Positions 35,192 through 42,900 of a stretch of DNA of 64,000 bases are shown here, piece after piece (the first letter of the stretch is position 1; each line of letters starts with the position of its first letter). The position numbers were made by a program, and so were the translations under genes. The notes beneath the pieces are model-generated. The model was given only the letters and a program-made list of their open reading frames with translations. It was not told the origin of the DNA and searched no databases. Source of the stretch: Xenorhabdus innexi. Lineage in GTDB: Bacteria > Pseudomonadota > Gammaproteobacteria > Enterobacterales > Enterobacteriaceae. The DNA lies in the NCBI RefSeq assembly GCF_002632485.1, contig NZ_NIBU01000013.1:28501-92500 (forward strand), read 5' to 3'.

Positions 35192-35694
35192 TTATAAAAC
35201 TCCTGCTTATTAGGATAATGGCTTGATCCATCTCCGATATTTTTATTCGGTATAGTTACTCAGAGAACAAGTTGAACAGATAACCTTTATAAAGGTGGAT
35301 ACTTTATTTTTTTAATCCCCTTTCTAAAAGGGGCAGAGCTTATCTATTTTTTAACAGGAGGGATTAAAATTACTGGGGAATCATTAGTAGATACAGGTGT
35401 TATTAAAATTATGATGCAGTATTAATATTGATTGTCACCAAATGAAATTATAAAAAAATAATTTCATGCATGATAAATATTAATGCGTTATATTGTTATT
35501 AATACCGTTAGTGAAAATAAACTGTGTTGATTTTTAAGTGTATTTTAAATTGCATTTAATTATTTTAATTTAGTGAAAAATAAACTGTGCAAATGGTAAA
35601 TAAATTAAATGGTTGCGTTGAGAATATACTTTATTCACCATCTTTTTTGAAAAAAATATTATCGGAGCTGATTACTGGGTTTAGCTTTCAGATA
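35192..35694. other. AT-rich intergenic stretch, no gene seen
   Basis: About 500 bases of strongly AT-rich DNA between the NRPS operon and the cyclase gene. A small hairpin (CCCCTTT / AAAGGGG, 35317-35333) is visible without a clear U-run. The operon promoter probably lies here or in the adjoining duplicate, but no sigma-70 box stands out enough to name. Confidence 0.5.
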
Positions 35695-35740
35695 AGTAGT
35701 TCAAGTTTGCTATTTTTACCTCATTAAAACTTGAACTACT
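35695..35740 (-). terminator. Inverted repeat just after the cyclase gene
   Basis: A 14-bp perfect stem (AGTAGTTCAAGTTT with its complement) and an 18-base loop begin 10 bases past the stop codon of the cyclase gene. There is no long U-run, so its action as a terminator is inferred from position and symmetry. Confidence 0.45.
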
Positions 35741-35749
35741 AAATGTAAA

Positions 35750-36487
35750 TTACGGAATTATTGCAAATGAACGTACCGGAAACCCTGCGGCTTTTTCTGG
35801 TTTAGCGGGAATGTTAAAAATAACCGAACCACGAGTTGGCACTTTGTCTAAATTTTTCATCACTTCTATTTGATAGGTATTCTGTGCCAAAACGTAATAT
35901 TCACCCAGTAATCCATTATTATTTCTGGCATCTTTAGATGAATCCGTATCAAGCGTTTCATGTCCGATAGCTTTTATTTTCCTTTCCTCAAAAAGAAATT
36001 TAAGAGTATCTAACCCCCAGCCGGGAGTCTGATTATTTCCGTGGGTATCTTTATTTTCCATTTTTTCCTGAGAAGGCCAGCGTTTACTCCAGTCTGTTCT
36101 TAATGCAACAAAAGTATTGGCTTCAATAATGCCATGTTCGGCTTCAAAACGAAGAATATCTTCTTTGGACAGTGAAAAATCAGGTTCTTGTTCTGCCCGT
36201 TCTGATTGGTCAATAACAATTAATGGCAACACCAGTTCTTTTAATTCAAGTTCATTCAGAAAACGACCATCGGATATAAAATGACAGGGAGCATCAATAT
36301 GTGTGCCGTATTGCCCGACAAAAGTAAATTGTTGGGCGAAAAAACCATCCTGATAGCTGAATAATGTCTTAATTTGAGCAGGGTCAAACATAAAAAAATG
36401 AGGTGAATTCTGATTAAAACTGTGTGTCAGATCGATCCATTTTTGGGCTTTTAATAAAGTGAGTGCCTGTAAGATATTGTTAGTCAT
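35750..36487 (-). CDS. Cyclase-family metal hydrolase (kynurenine formamidase-like fold)
   Basis: A 245-residue soluble protein of the cyclase family (PF04199 type), which includes bacterial arylformamidases and isatin hydrolase. The metal-site motif is at about residues 57-70: GQYGTHIDAPCHF, matching H-x-G-T-H-x-D-x-P-x-H except that the first His is Gln, as in a subgroup of the family. 'GHETLDTDSS' near residue 195 fits the second conserved block. Start ATG 36487. It lies upstream of the NRPS operon on the same strand but ~1.3 kb away behind an inverted repeat, so cotranscription is unlikely. Substrate unknown; a role in NRPS product tailoring is only a guess. Confidence 0.8.
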   Translation of the reverse strand: MTNNILQALTLLKAQKWIDLTHSFNQNSPHFFMFDPAQIKTLFSYQDGFFAQQFTFVGQYGTHIDAPCHFISDGRFLNELELKELVLPLIVIDQSERAEQEPDFSLSKEDILRFEAEHGIIEANTFVALRTDWSKRWPSQEKMENKDTHGNNQTPGWGLDTLKFLFEERKIKAIGHETLDTDSSKDARNNNGLLGEYYVLAQNTYQIEVMKNLDKVPTRGSVIFNIPAKPEKAAGFPVRSFAIIP

Positions 36488-36505
36488 AACAGCCTCATCT
36501 TGTCT

Positions 36506-36567
36506 ATACCCTTCGTTTTTCAGGTTGTCTCTTCTGCTTTGCTATGCAACTTGAACCCATTGGGTAT
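36506..36567. repeat. Short ATACCC...GGGTAT palindromic repeat (miniature form)
   Basis: A 62-bp element bounded by ATACCC and GGGTAT with inner sequence related to the ends of the 138-bp element at 41099 (CTATGCAACTTGAACCCATTGGGTAT against CGATGCAACTCGAAATCCATAGGGTAT, given here in pieces under 20 shared bases). It looks like an internally deleted copy. Confidence 0.65.
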
Positions 36568-36603
36568 GAGTTTATTAGGATTACAGATCATATATTCAAT
36601 CGC

Positions 36604-36627
36604 CGGTGACTGTTAATACAGTCACCG
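36604..36627 (-). terminator. Hairpin after the small secreted protein gene
   Basis: A 9-bp stem CGGTGACTG / CAGTCACCG with a 6-base loop, 22 bases past the stop codon of the secreted-protein gene. No strong U-run follows on the minus strand. Confidence 0.45.
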
Positions 36628-36648
36628 AGACTTGTCTGTGAGAGGATA

Positions 36649-37029
36649 TTAATAACTTTTTGGAGTGATATCAATATAGGTTGGATCGGAAAAAGAGCAT
36701 TCCTCTGCTGATATAATCGATGAGGCAATAATAATCATTGGTGATTTATCTTTATCAATATAAGGAATGGTGACTTCTATTGTTTGGGAATAAAGCTTTC
36801 CCCATTCTGAATAAGTTATCGGGGACTTATTCTTTTCCAGAAGGTGTCTGTTAATTAATATTGATTTTGCCTGATATTTATCCAGTTGGTTATTTTTTCT
36901 GACGGCAGAAGTTATAACCTTATGAGCAGCCCATGATTCTGTTGTCGCACAGTAATTCAGATTTTCATTTGCCGAAGCGATACCTATAGACGGAATAAAC
37001 AACATCGTAAAAGTAAGTAATTTTTTCAT
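36649..37029 (-). CDS. Small secreted protein of unknown function
   Basis: A 126-residue protein that I do not recognise. Residues 1-20 are a clear Sec signal peptide (MKKLL, hydrophobic core, cleavage probably after ...GIASA), leaving a ~106-residue mature protein with two cysteines (NYC and EEC) that could form a disulphide. It stands alone, with a hairpin behind it, between the flagellar cluster and the cyclase gene. Periplasmic or secreted location is inferred. Confidence 0.7.
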   Translation of the reverse strand: MKKLLTFTMLFIPSIGIASANENLNYCATTESWAAHKVITSAVRKNNQLDKYQAKSILINRHLLEKNKSPITYSEWGKLYSQTIEVTIPYIDKDKSPMIIIASSIISAEECSFSDPTYIDITPKSY

Positions 37030-37313
37030 ATCATTCCATTGAATATATCATTTTAAGTAATAATAAATATTGATTGTTCTTCCATCTTTTTATTGCAAAA
37101 AAAAGCCGTGATTATCATCTTTGCGTTAATTTTTTGTGTTGGAAATGTTTGTATTTTTATATTGATTGTTTGCCGATTATGCATAAAATATAATGCCGAA
37201 TCAGGCTCCCCGAAAAAGGGATGGTGACTAAATGACACCACCTGAAATAAAACCAATAAGCGATACCACTAATTATTATTATATTAATAAAACATTATGG
37301 TTCGTTGCTATTA

Positions 37314-37694
37314 TTATGTTTTCTCTGTCGTAGGTGTTAACTCCATTTCATAATCACTGACAGGGAATTGCCCATAAGTATCATGTAATAATTGTTTACA
37401 GCTTTCCTGTTTAATCAGGTCGCTGAGTTCATCTAATCGTTTTTGTAATAACCGCTTAGTTTCTTTTTCATTATCTAAGACAGTCTGCAAAATTTTGGTT
37501 AATTTCTGCTGCAATGAAATGGGAGCATCTGAATTTTCTGATATTAAGGTAACCACTTCTACTGCTTTCAGATAGGTGATTTCCATATCAACAAGTACAT
37601 CCCATTTTTCATTTTTAGCTAAATCAAGCATCTGCTCACTTAAACTAAGGATCTGCTGGTAAGCTGACAAAAGATCCAGATCATTTTTCATCAA
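37314..37694 (-). CDS. fliT: Flagellar export chaperone FliT
   Basis: A 126-residue helical protein, last gene of fliD-fliS-fliT. FliT is the FliD chaperone and in enterics also binds FlhDC to damp class II transcription. Identification rests mainly on size, helical composition and position after fliS, whose TGA overlaps its ATG by 4 bases (37691-37694). Two ATG codons stand in tandem at the start. It is in the same operon as fliD under the sigma-28 promoter at 39620. Confidence 0.85.
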   Translation of the reverse strand: MMKNDLDLLSAYQQILSLSEQMLDLAKNEKWDVLVDMEITYLKAVEVVTLISENSDAPISLQQKLTKILQTVLDNEKETKRLLQKRLDELSDLIKQESCKQLLHDTYGQFPVSDYEMELTPTTEKT

Positions 37695-38101
37695 ACAATA
37701 TCCTGACTGGCGTTATAATGAGGACCTATCTGCCGCCAAGAATCTGAAATCTCGGTAAGTAAATCAATCACTTCGGTAATAGCCTTCTCATCGTTGCGTA
37801 AATTAGCATGGAGTAAACGACGACTCATATAATCATATAAAGCAGAAAGATTCTGAGCAATCTCACCGCCTTTTTCGAAATCAAGTCCTTCTTTCAGACC
37901 ATTATCAATGATATTTATCGCCTTTGAAATAGCTAAACCTTTTTCCGGGATATTTCCCTGTTGCATCAGAATAATTGCACGACGCAGGGCGCTGAGCGCC
38001 CCATTGAACAATATCTGAATCAACTGATAGGGAGAAGCATTCATAATTTCGCTCTCAAGATCTACCTGAGCGTATAACTGGCTTGCCGAACGTTGATACA
38101 T
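37691..38101 (-). CDS. fliS: Flagellin export chaperone FliS
   Basis: A 136-residue FliS. Typical features are YQRSASQLYAQVDLESEIMNASPYQLIQILFNGAL at the start (in pieces: A-PY-LI--L--G) and the later YDYMSRRLLHAN block. It binds the C-terminus of flagellin in the cytosol until export. AAGGA lies 4 bases before the ATG. It follows fliD by 12 bases and overlaps fliT by 4. Confidence 0.95.
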   Translation of the reverse strand: MYQRSASQLYAQVDLESEIMNASPYQLIQILFNGALSALRRAIILMQQGNIPEKGLAISKAINIIDNGLKEGLDFEKGGEIAQNLSALYDYMSRRLLHANLRNDEKAITEVIDLLTEISDSWRQIGPHYNASQDIV

Positions 38102-38113
38102 ATTATCCTTTAA

Positions 38114-39583
38114 TTATCTTAAAAGCTGGAATAGGGATGAACTGGTGTTATTCAGTGAATTCATCAGTTTATCCAATTCTGTAAATTGACGTTTGTAACG
38201 CTCCATTGTGGCATCAATAGTGTCGTTTGTCCGCTCTACTTGTTTTTCAAGCGTTTTCAGACTTTTATTAATACCTTCAGTGGCGGTTGCGATAGTACCT
38301 TCGTGGCTATCTAGTGTTTTCTTTAACAGATTGTAAGTCTGGGTTGCAAAGCCGGTTTTTTCACCATCACCCATAAAGAAAGCCTTCACATTGGCAGGTT
38401 TTTCTTTCAGGTTCTTTTCCAGTTTTTCTTTACTGATTTCCAGAGTGCCGTCCAATTTCTGTTTAATACCCAATTTATTTAAGGTAGCAATATCAGCAAC
38501 ATTTTGGGCTGCAAATAATTGGTGTCTTAACTGGTTCTGGATATTTTTCAGCGTTCCGTCACCAAGCAGGGCACCATTATCTTTTGACGCAGCTTCACCT
38601 TTTCCGACCGCTTTAAATTTAGTCAGTGAATCAAAAGTGGATTGTAATTCATTATAAGCATCAACCCATTTTTTAATCGCTTCCTGCATCGGTTCAATAT
38701 CACGGGAAACAATTAAAGTTTCAGGTTTTACCACTTCCTCTTCTTTTGTTTTACCTTCCTTCACAATTTTTTCTGTGACTTTTTCTGAAACTTTTTTCAG
38801 ATTCAGAGTAATGCCTTCCGGTGCATCTTTTACTTCATTGCTCTGGCGCTCAATCGGAACACCATTAACGGTTAACAGTGCATTTTGTGCGGCAACTTTT
38901 TGTTGCATTGCACTAGCACGTTTTTCATCGCTTGGTGGATATTCCAGCAATTCGTGCAGTTTATTATCGCCTTCAACCCTGATTTTCATCATCGATTGTG
39001 TACCGGTTTTTTTAGCGGTCAGAATCAGATAATTATTTTTATCATCAGCTTTGATAATGCTGGCGTTAACATTGCCTTCCTGCTTATTGATCGCATCACG
39101 GATCTCAACCAGAGAAGTCTGCTCATCTGTCAGAGCAATCTTCATTTCAACTTTTTCGCCCGGTTTTTCACCATCCTGCTCAATAATGATGGTACGGGAG
39201 TTACCTGTCGCCGGAATTTCACCCAGTTGGTCTTTTACGCTGGAAACCGTGCTGGTCTGTAAAGATTGTGCCCTGGCTAGTTGCTTAACTTCAATTTCAT
39301 AGTTCCCCGGGCTGGCTTTGGAATCCGTGCTTGGGGTAAATGATTTATGATCTTCGCTTGTTTTAGTTGTATTAAGCTTATCGAATTTTTTCAGTTCTTC
39401 GGAGGCGGTCTGAAGTTTTTCCAGACTGCCTTTTAATGTGCCAAAACCGGTCAGCTTTGCTTTATAGCTTGTTTGTTGCTGCGCTAATGGTTCTAAACGT
39501 TTTCTTTCTGCTGCCTGAAGTTTATCCAGCAAAGAACCCAAATCCATCCCGGACCCGGCCCCTAATGAGGAAATGCTAGCCAT
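38114..39583 (-). CDS. fliD: Flagellar filament cap protein FliD (HAP2)
   Basis: A 489-residue cap protein that folds flagellin at the filament tip. It starts MASISSLGAGSGMDLGSLLDKL and ends in a coiled-coil C-terminus (YKRQFTELDKLMNSLN), both FliD hallmarks; the length is normal for enterics. GGAG lies 6 bases before the ATG. First gene of fliDST, divergent from fliC, with a readable sigma-28 promoter 37-63 bases upstream. Confidence 0.97.
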   Translation of the reverse strand: MASISSLGAGSGMDLGSLLDKLQAAERKRLEPLAQQQTSYKAKLTGFGTLKGSLEKLQTASEELKKFDKLNTTKTSEDHKSFTPSTDSKASPGNYEIEVKQLARAQSLQTSTVSSVKDQLGEIPATGNSRTIIIEQDGEKPGEKVEMKIALTDEQTSLVEIRDAINKQEGNVNASIIKADDKNNYLILTAKKTGTQSMMKIRVEGDNKLHELLEYPPSDEKRASAMQQKVAAQNALLTVNGVPIERQSNEVKDAPEGITLNLKKVSEKVTEKIVKEGKTKEEEVVKPETLIVSRDIEPMQEAIKKWVDAYNELQSTFDSLTKFKAVGKGEAASKDNGALLGDGTLKNIQNQLRHQLFAAQNVADIATLNKLGIKQKLDGTLEISKEKLEKNLKEKPANVKAFFMGDGEKTGFATQTYNLLKKTLDSHEGTIATATEGINKSLKTLEKQVERTNDTIDATMERYKRQFTELDKLMNSLNNTSSSLFQLLR

Positions 39584-39619
39584 ATTGACTCCTTTATTAG
39601 TAAAGCATCACTGGAGTTG

Positions 39620-39646
39620 TTATCGGATTAATTTGCCAAAAGTTTA
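39620..39646 (-). promoter_or_regulatory. Sigma-28 (FliA) promoter of fliDST
   Basis: On the minus strand TAAA, 15 bases, then TCCGATAA: one mismatch from the consensus TAAA-N15-GCCGATAA with exact spacing. It lies just upstream of fliD. Confidence 0.85.
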
Positions 39647-39712
39647 CTGAAAAAAGGATTTTTTTGATGGAGGGAATAGTTGATGAGAACAGGCGCTGTT
39701 TGGGTTATCAGT

Positions 39713-39830
39713 ATACCTGTTGTCCTTCGGGCTGCTGTTTTGTTGGCCGCATTCGCTTACGCCGGTCACTGTAGTTATATGTAGTTATATGTAGTTATAA
39801 GTAGAGAGTTATCTATACTCCCGATGAATT
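39713..39830. repeat. Degenerate ATACCC palindromic repeat with a 10-bp microsatellite
   Basis: The left part (ATACCTGTTGTCCTTCGGGC, then GTTGGCCGCATTCGCTTACG) is related to the element at 41099. Its middle has been replaced by three consecutive copies of GTAGTTATA(T/A) at 39771-39800. It sits between the fliD and fliC promoters. Confidence 0.6.
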
Positions 39831-39919
39831 TGTGACTGACTTGCTGTTGTGAGCTAACTTAAAATTCATATTAGATACAATGAGTAAGGAAAAAACGTAA
39901 AACTTTTTTCAAGAAATAT

Positions 39920-39946
39920 TAAAGGTTCTTTTTAAGGGGCCGATAA
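39920..39946 (+). promoter_or_regulatory. Sigma-28 (FliA) promoter of fliC
   Basis: A perfect TAAA-N15-GCCGATAA: TAAA at 39920-39923 and GCCGATAA at 39939-39946. It gives a leader of about 70 bases before the flagellin ATG. Confidence 0.95.
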
Positions 39947-40026
39947 AACTGTTGGCGGTGATGAACACCGTGAGCAAACAGGCTCAGATAATTTATATCG
40001 ACTTGATTTTAAAAAGGAACTCTACT

Positions 40027-41007
40027 ATGGCATCAGTAATCAATACTAACTACTCATCTCTGCTGGCTCAAAACAACCTGACCAAGTCCCAAGGTACTTT
40101 AGGTTCTGCAATTGAGCGTCTGTCCTCTGGTTTACGTATTAACAGCGCGAAGGATGACGCTGCTGGTCAAGCGATTGCCAACCGTTTCACTGCTAACGTT
40201 AAAGGTCTGACTCAGGCTTCCCGTAACGCAAACGACGGTATCTCCATTGCTCAGACTACCGAAGGTGCTCTGAACGAAATCAACAACAACCTGCAACGTG
40301 TACGTGAACTGACTGTTCAGTCTGAAAACGGCAGTAACTCTCCTAGCGATCTGAAATCTATCCAGAAAGAAGTTGATCAACGTCTGGAAGAAATTGACCG
40401 TATTTCTAAACAAACTCAGTTCAACAATGTGCATGTGTTGAGAGAAGATGTTAAATCAATGAGTATTCAGGTTGGCGCGAATGACGGAGAAACTATCGAC
40501 ATTAAATTAGAAGCTATTAATGTTGCTAAATTGAATTTAAAGGATTTCGCTGTAGATGGGAAGAAAGAAGAGACAGCAGAATCTAAGGCTGTAACAGCAG
40601 CTGAAGCAACTTTGAAGTCAGCTAAAGAAGAACTAGCCGCTGCAGGTGGTGATGCTGCAAAAGAAACCGCAGCGAAAACGAAAATTGCTGACGCAGAAAA
40701 AGTATTAACAGCAAAAAAAGAAGCTGCAGCAAAAGCTGGCCCATTAGGTAAATTAGATTCAGCGCTTTCTCAGGTTGATGACCTGCGCAGTTCTTTAGGT
40801 GCAGTTCAAAACCGTCTGGAATCTACTGTTAACAACCTGAACAACACTGTTAACAACCTGAGCGCTGCTCGTAGCCGTATCGAAGACGCTGACTACGCGG
40901 TTGAAGTTTCTAACATGAGCCGTGGTCAGATCCTGCAACAGGCTGGTACTTCTGTTCTGGCTCAGGCGAATCAGGTTCCACAGACCGTTCTGTCTCTGCT
41001 GCGTTAA
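40027..41007 (+). CDS. fliC: Flagellin
   Basis: A 326-residue flagellin, start ATG at 40027 (AAGGA 7-8 bases upstream) giving the standard [17 protein letters not shown]. Residues 1-~145 (with [20 protein letters not shown]) and the last ~85 ([28 protein letters not shown]) are the conserved D0/D1 helices. The central variable part is short (~90 residues) and between ~180 and 245 consists almost only of Ala, Lys, Glu and Thr, suggesting a helix or coiled coil in place of usual D2/D3 domains. Codon use changes there too: the conserved ends use highly expressed codons, the middle is richer in A. Monocistronic, with sigma-28 promoter and double terminator. Confidence 0.97.
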   Translation: MASVINTNYSSLLAQNNLTKSQGTLGSAIERLSSGLRINSAKDDAAGQAIANRFTANVKGLTQASRNANDGISIAQTTEGALNEINNNLQRVRELTVQSENGSNSPSDLKSIQKEVDQRLEEIDRISKQTQFNNVHVLREDVKSMSIQVGANDGETIDIKLEAINVAKLNLKDFAVDGKKEETAESKAVTAAEATLKSAKEELAAAGGDAAKETAAKTKIADAEKVLTAKKEAAAKAGPLGKLDSALSQVDDLRSSLGAVQNRLESTVNNLNNTVNNLSAARSRIEDADYAVEVSNMSRGQILQQAGTSVLAQANQVPQTVLSLLR

Positions 41008-41025
41008 TTTTTATTATCCGGCTAA

Positions 41026-41055
41026 GGGCCTATGCAGACTACTCTGCATAGCCCC
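41026..41055 (+). terminator. First hairpin after fliC
   Basis: Stem CTATGCAGA / TCTGCATAG extended by GGG/CCC, 4-base loop, 19 bases past the stop. No U-run of its own; it probably protects the 3' end or assists the next hairpin. Confidence 0.55.
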
Positions 41056-41064
41056 TGCTTATGA

Positions 41065-41097
41065 AATAAGGATCGGCTTGCCGATCCTTATTTTTTA
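41065..41097 (+). terminator. Rho-independent terminator of fliC
   Basis: A perfect 13-bp stem AATAAGGATCGGC with its complement, then T6. Confidence 0.9.
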
Positions 41098-41098
41098 A

Positions 41099-41236
41099 AT
41101 ACCCGTCGTCTTTCAAGCTGCCTCTTTGTTGGCTGCACTCGCTTACCCTGATCGCCGTTTTTATAAACATACGGCTATCTATGCTCAGGGGATCGCTCCC
41201 TTGCCGTCGCGATGCAACTCGAAATCCATAGGGTAT
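41099..41236. repeat. Full-length ATACCC...GGGTAT palindromic repeat (~138 bp)
   Basis: Bounded by ATACCC and GGGTAT, with inner blocks TTTCAAGCTGCCTCTTTG, GCTGCACTCGCTTACCC and GATGCAACTCGAAATCC. It resembles the ERIC-like intergenic palindromes frequent in Xenorhabdus and Photorhabdus. Between fliC and fliA. Confidence 0.75.
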
Positions 41237-41401
41237 TAACTGAATGTCAGGGACAGCCTGAAACTTGCTATTCATTCGGGCGGACAGCAAAAATTTCGCA
41301 TAGGTGAAAAAGAAGCGCTTTTACTTCATTGTTCAAACGATTGTACCCGTTAGGGGATTGGATAATGGTATCCAGTCTCTTATCCAAAGGTGTCTGTTGT
41401 T

Positions 41402-42124
41402 GTGAGCGATTTGTATACCGCCGAAGGCGTGATGGACAAAAATAGCCTCTGGAAGCGCTATGTACCACTGGTTCGCCATGAAGCACTGCGGCTACAGGTT
41501 AGATTGCCTGCCAGTGTCGAGCTTGATGACCTGCTTCAGGCCGGTGGCATAGGGTTGCTGAATGCGGTGGAGCGTTACGATTCCCTACAGGGAACGGCGT
41601 TTACCACTTATGCAGTGCAGCGCATCAGAGGTGCAATGTTGGATGAGTTGAGGAGCCGTGATTGGGCGCCACGCAGTGTGCGACGCAATGCACGGGAAGT
41701 CACGCAAACCATCCGTAAACTTGAGCAAGAGTTAGGCCGTCCAGCCAGTGAGCAGGAAGTTGCTAAAGAATTAAAGATTAATCTGATAGAATATCGGCAA
41801 ATACTGTTAGAAACCAATAACAGTCAGCTATTTTCTTATGACGAATGGCACGAAATTCACGGTGAAAGCTGTGAGCCGGTAATTGAGGAAGAGCATGAGA
41901 CAAATCCTCTCCAACAGTTACTGGAAGGTGATCTCCGTCAGCGGGTTATCGATGTCATTGAGTCGTTGCCTGAAAGAGAAAAAATGGTTCTGACGCTGTA
42001 CTATCAGGAAGAACTGAATCTTAAAGAGATTGGCGCGGTGCTTAATGTGGGGGAATCTCGCGTGAGTCAGCTCCACAGCCAGGCAATAAAAAGGCTGCGG
42101 GCGCGTTTGAATCCAGAGAAGTAA
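41402..42124 (+). CDS. fliA: RNA polymerase sigma-28 factor FliA
   Basis: A 240-residue sigma factor for class III flagellar genes (fliC and fliDST here). I chose GTG 41402, which gives the family start (V/M)SDLYTAEGVMDK; another GTG at 41390 would add four residues. Region 2 is at DLLQAGGIGLLNAVERYD...FTTYAVQRIRGAMLDELR, region 3 at RRNAREVTQTIRKLEQ, region 4 at LPEREKMVLTLYYQEELNLKEIG and the recognition helix at ESRVSQLHSQAIKRLRARL (all in family order). It is probably cotranscribed with fliZ from an FlhDC-dependent promoter that I cannot place with confidence. Confidence 0.97.
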   Translation: MSDLYTAEGVMDKNSLWKRYVPLVRHEALRLQVRLPASVELDDLLQAGGIGLLNAVERYDSLQGTAFTTYAVQRIRGAMLDELRSRDWAPRSVRRNAREVTQTIRKLEQELGRPASEQEVAKELKINLIEYRQILLETNNSQLFSYDEWHEIHGESCEPVIEEEHETNPLQQLLEGDLRQRVIDVIESLPEREKMVLTLYYQEELNLKEIGAVLNVGESRVSQLHSQAIKRLRARLNPEK

Positions 42125-42176
42125 CTTTTTGCTTATTTGTTTTTTTGTTAAGACTACACACAGGGCTTTATCTCTT

Positions 42177-42689
42177 ATGTCTGTTACAACACAAAAGAAA
42201 CGGCCTCTTAGCCGTTATATTAAGGACTATAAACATAGTCAGACTCATTGTCTGCATTGTCATAAAACTCTTGACCGTATTTCCCTTGTTTTTAACGGTC
42301 AGGTTATCAATAAAGAAGCAATTTCCGAGATGACCGAATTGGTTGATGACAAAACATGGAATGAGTTACAGGGTAAATTTGTAGCGCTGTGCCGCTTCTG
42401 TAGTGAAATTTATTGCAATAGCCAGACTGATTATTTCGACATTATGTCATTTAAACAGTATCTGTTTGAACAAACCGAGATGAGCCACAGCACAGTGCGT
42501 GAATACGTGGTTCGTCTGCGCAGACTGGATGAGTTACTGACCTCAGACAATTATCCTGAAGAAGAGTTTACACCAGAAAAAATTCAGGAAAAATTGAGTG
42601 AGAAGCTGTCCGAGTCTGCTTTCAGTAATTACAATATCGCGCTGCGTAAGTACGAACAATATCTGAGCTGGCAACAGAACGGGCATTGA
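42177..42689 (+). CDS. fliZ: Flagellar regulator FliZ
   Basis: A 170-residue FliZ, start ATG 42177 (MSVTTQKKRPLSRYIKDYKHS); the region between fliA's stop and this ATG has no better start. FliZ positively regulates flagellar class II genes in enterics and, in Xenorhabdus, haemolysin and motility genes. Visible features: the N-terminal KRPLSRYIKDYKHSQTHC and two CxxC pairs (CLHC and CRFC), and a C-terminal helical part resembling a tyrosine-recombinase core-binding domain (EYVVRLRRLDELL...YNIALRKYEQYL). Terminator at 42733. Confidence 0.95.
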   Translation: MSVTTQKKRPLSRYIKDYKHSQTHCLHCHKTLDRISLVFNGQVINKEAISEMTELVDDKTWNELQGKFVALCRFCSEIYCNSQTDYFDIMSFKQYLFEQTEMSHSTVREYVVRLRRLDELLTSDNYPEEEFTPEKIQEKLSEKLSESAFSNYNIALRKYEQYLSWQQNGH

Positions 42690-42732
42690 TTAATTCGGCA
42701 AAGACGAAGTGTCTGTTGGGTTGAACAATTTC

Positions 42733-42769
42733 AGAGGGGAATGTAAAAATAATACATTCCCCTCTATTT
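42733..42769 (+). terminator. Terminator of fliAZ
   Basis: A 13-bp perfect stem AGAGGGGAATGTA with a 7-base loop, followed by ATTTTATT. Confidence 0.8.
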
Positions 42770-42900
42770 TATTGAACAAATAATAATATCTTACATGTCT
42801 ATTTGGTTATAAATATATAATCAAATGTAATTAGCCGGCTTATTTCAATCGTTTGATTTAATCAAATGATTATAAATAAATTCACTCAGTTTTTAGTCTG

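Noticed and set aside
35317..35333. CCCCTTT/AAAGGGG hairpin as NRPS or cyclase terminator
   Set aside because: No U-run on the needed strand and too far from either gene end.
37053..37256. 67-codon minus-strand ORF between fliT and the secreted-protein gene
   Set aside because: No RBS, low-complexity AT-rich text and no protein-like features.
42145..42333. 62-codon plus ORF overlapping the fliZ start in another frame
   Set aside because: fliZ explains the region fully.
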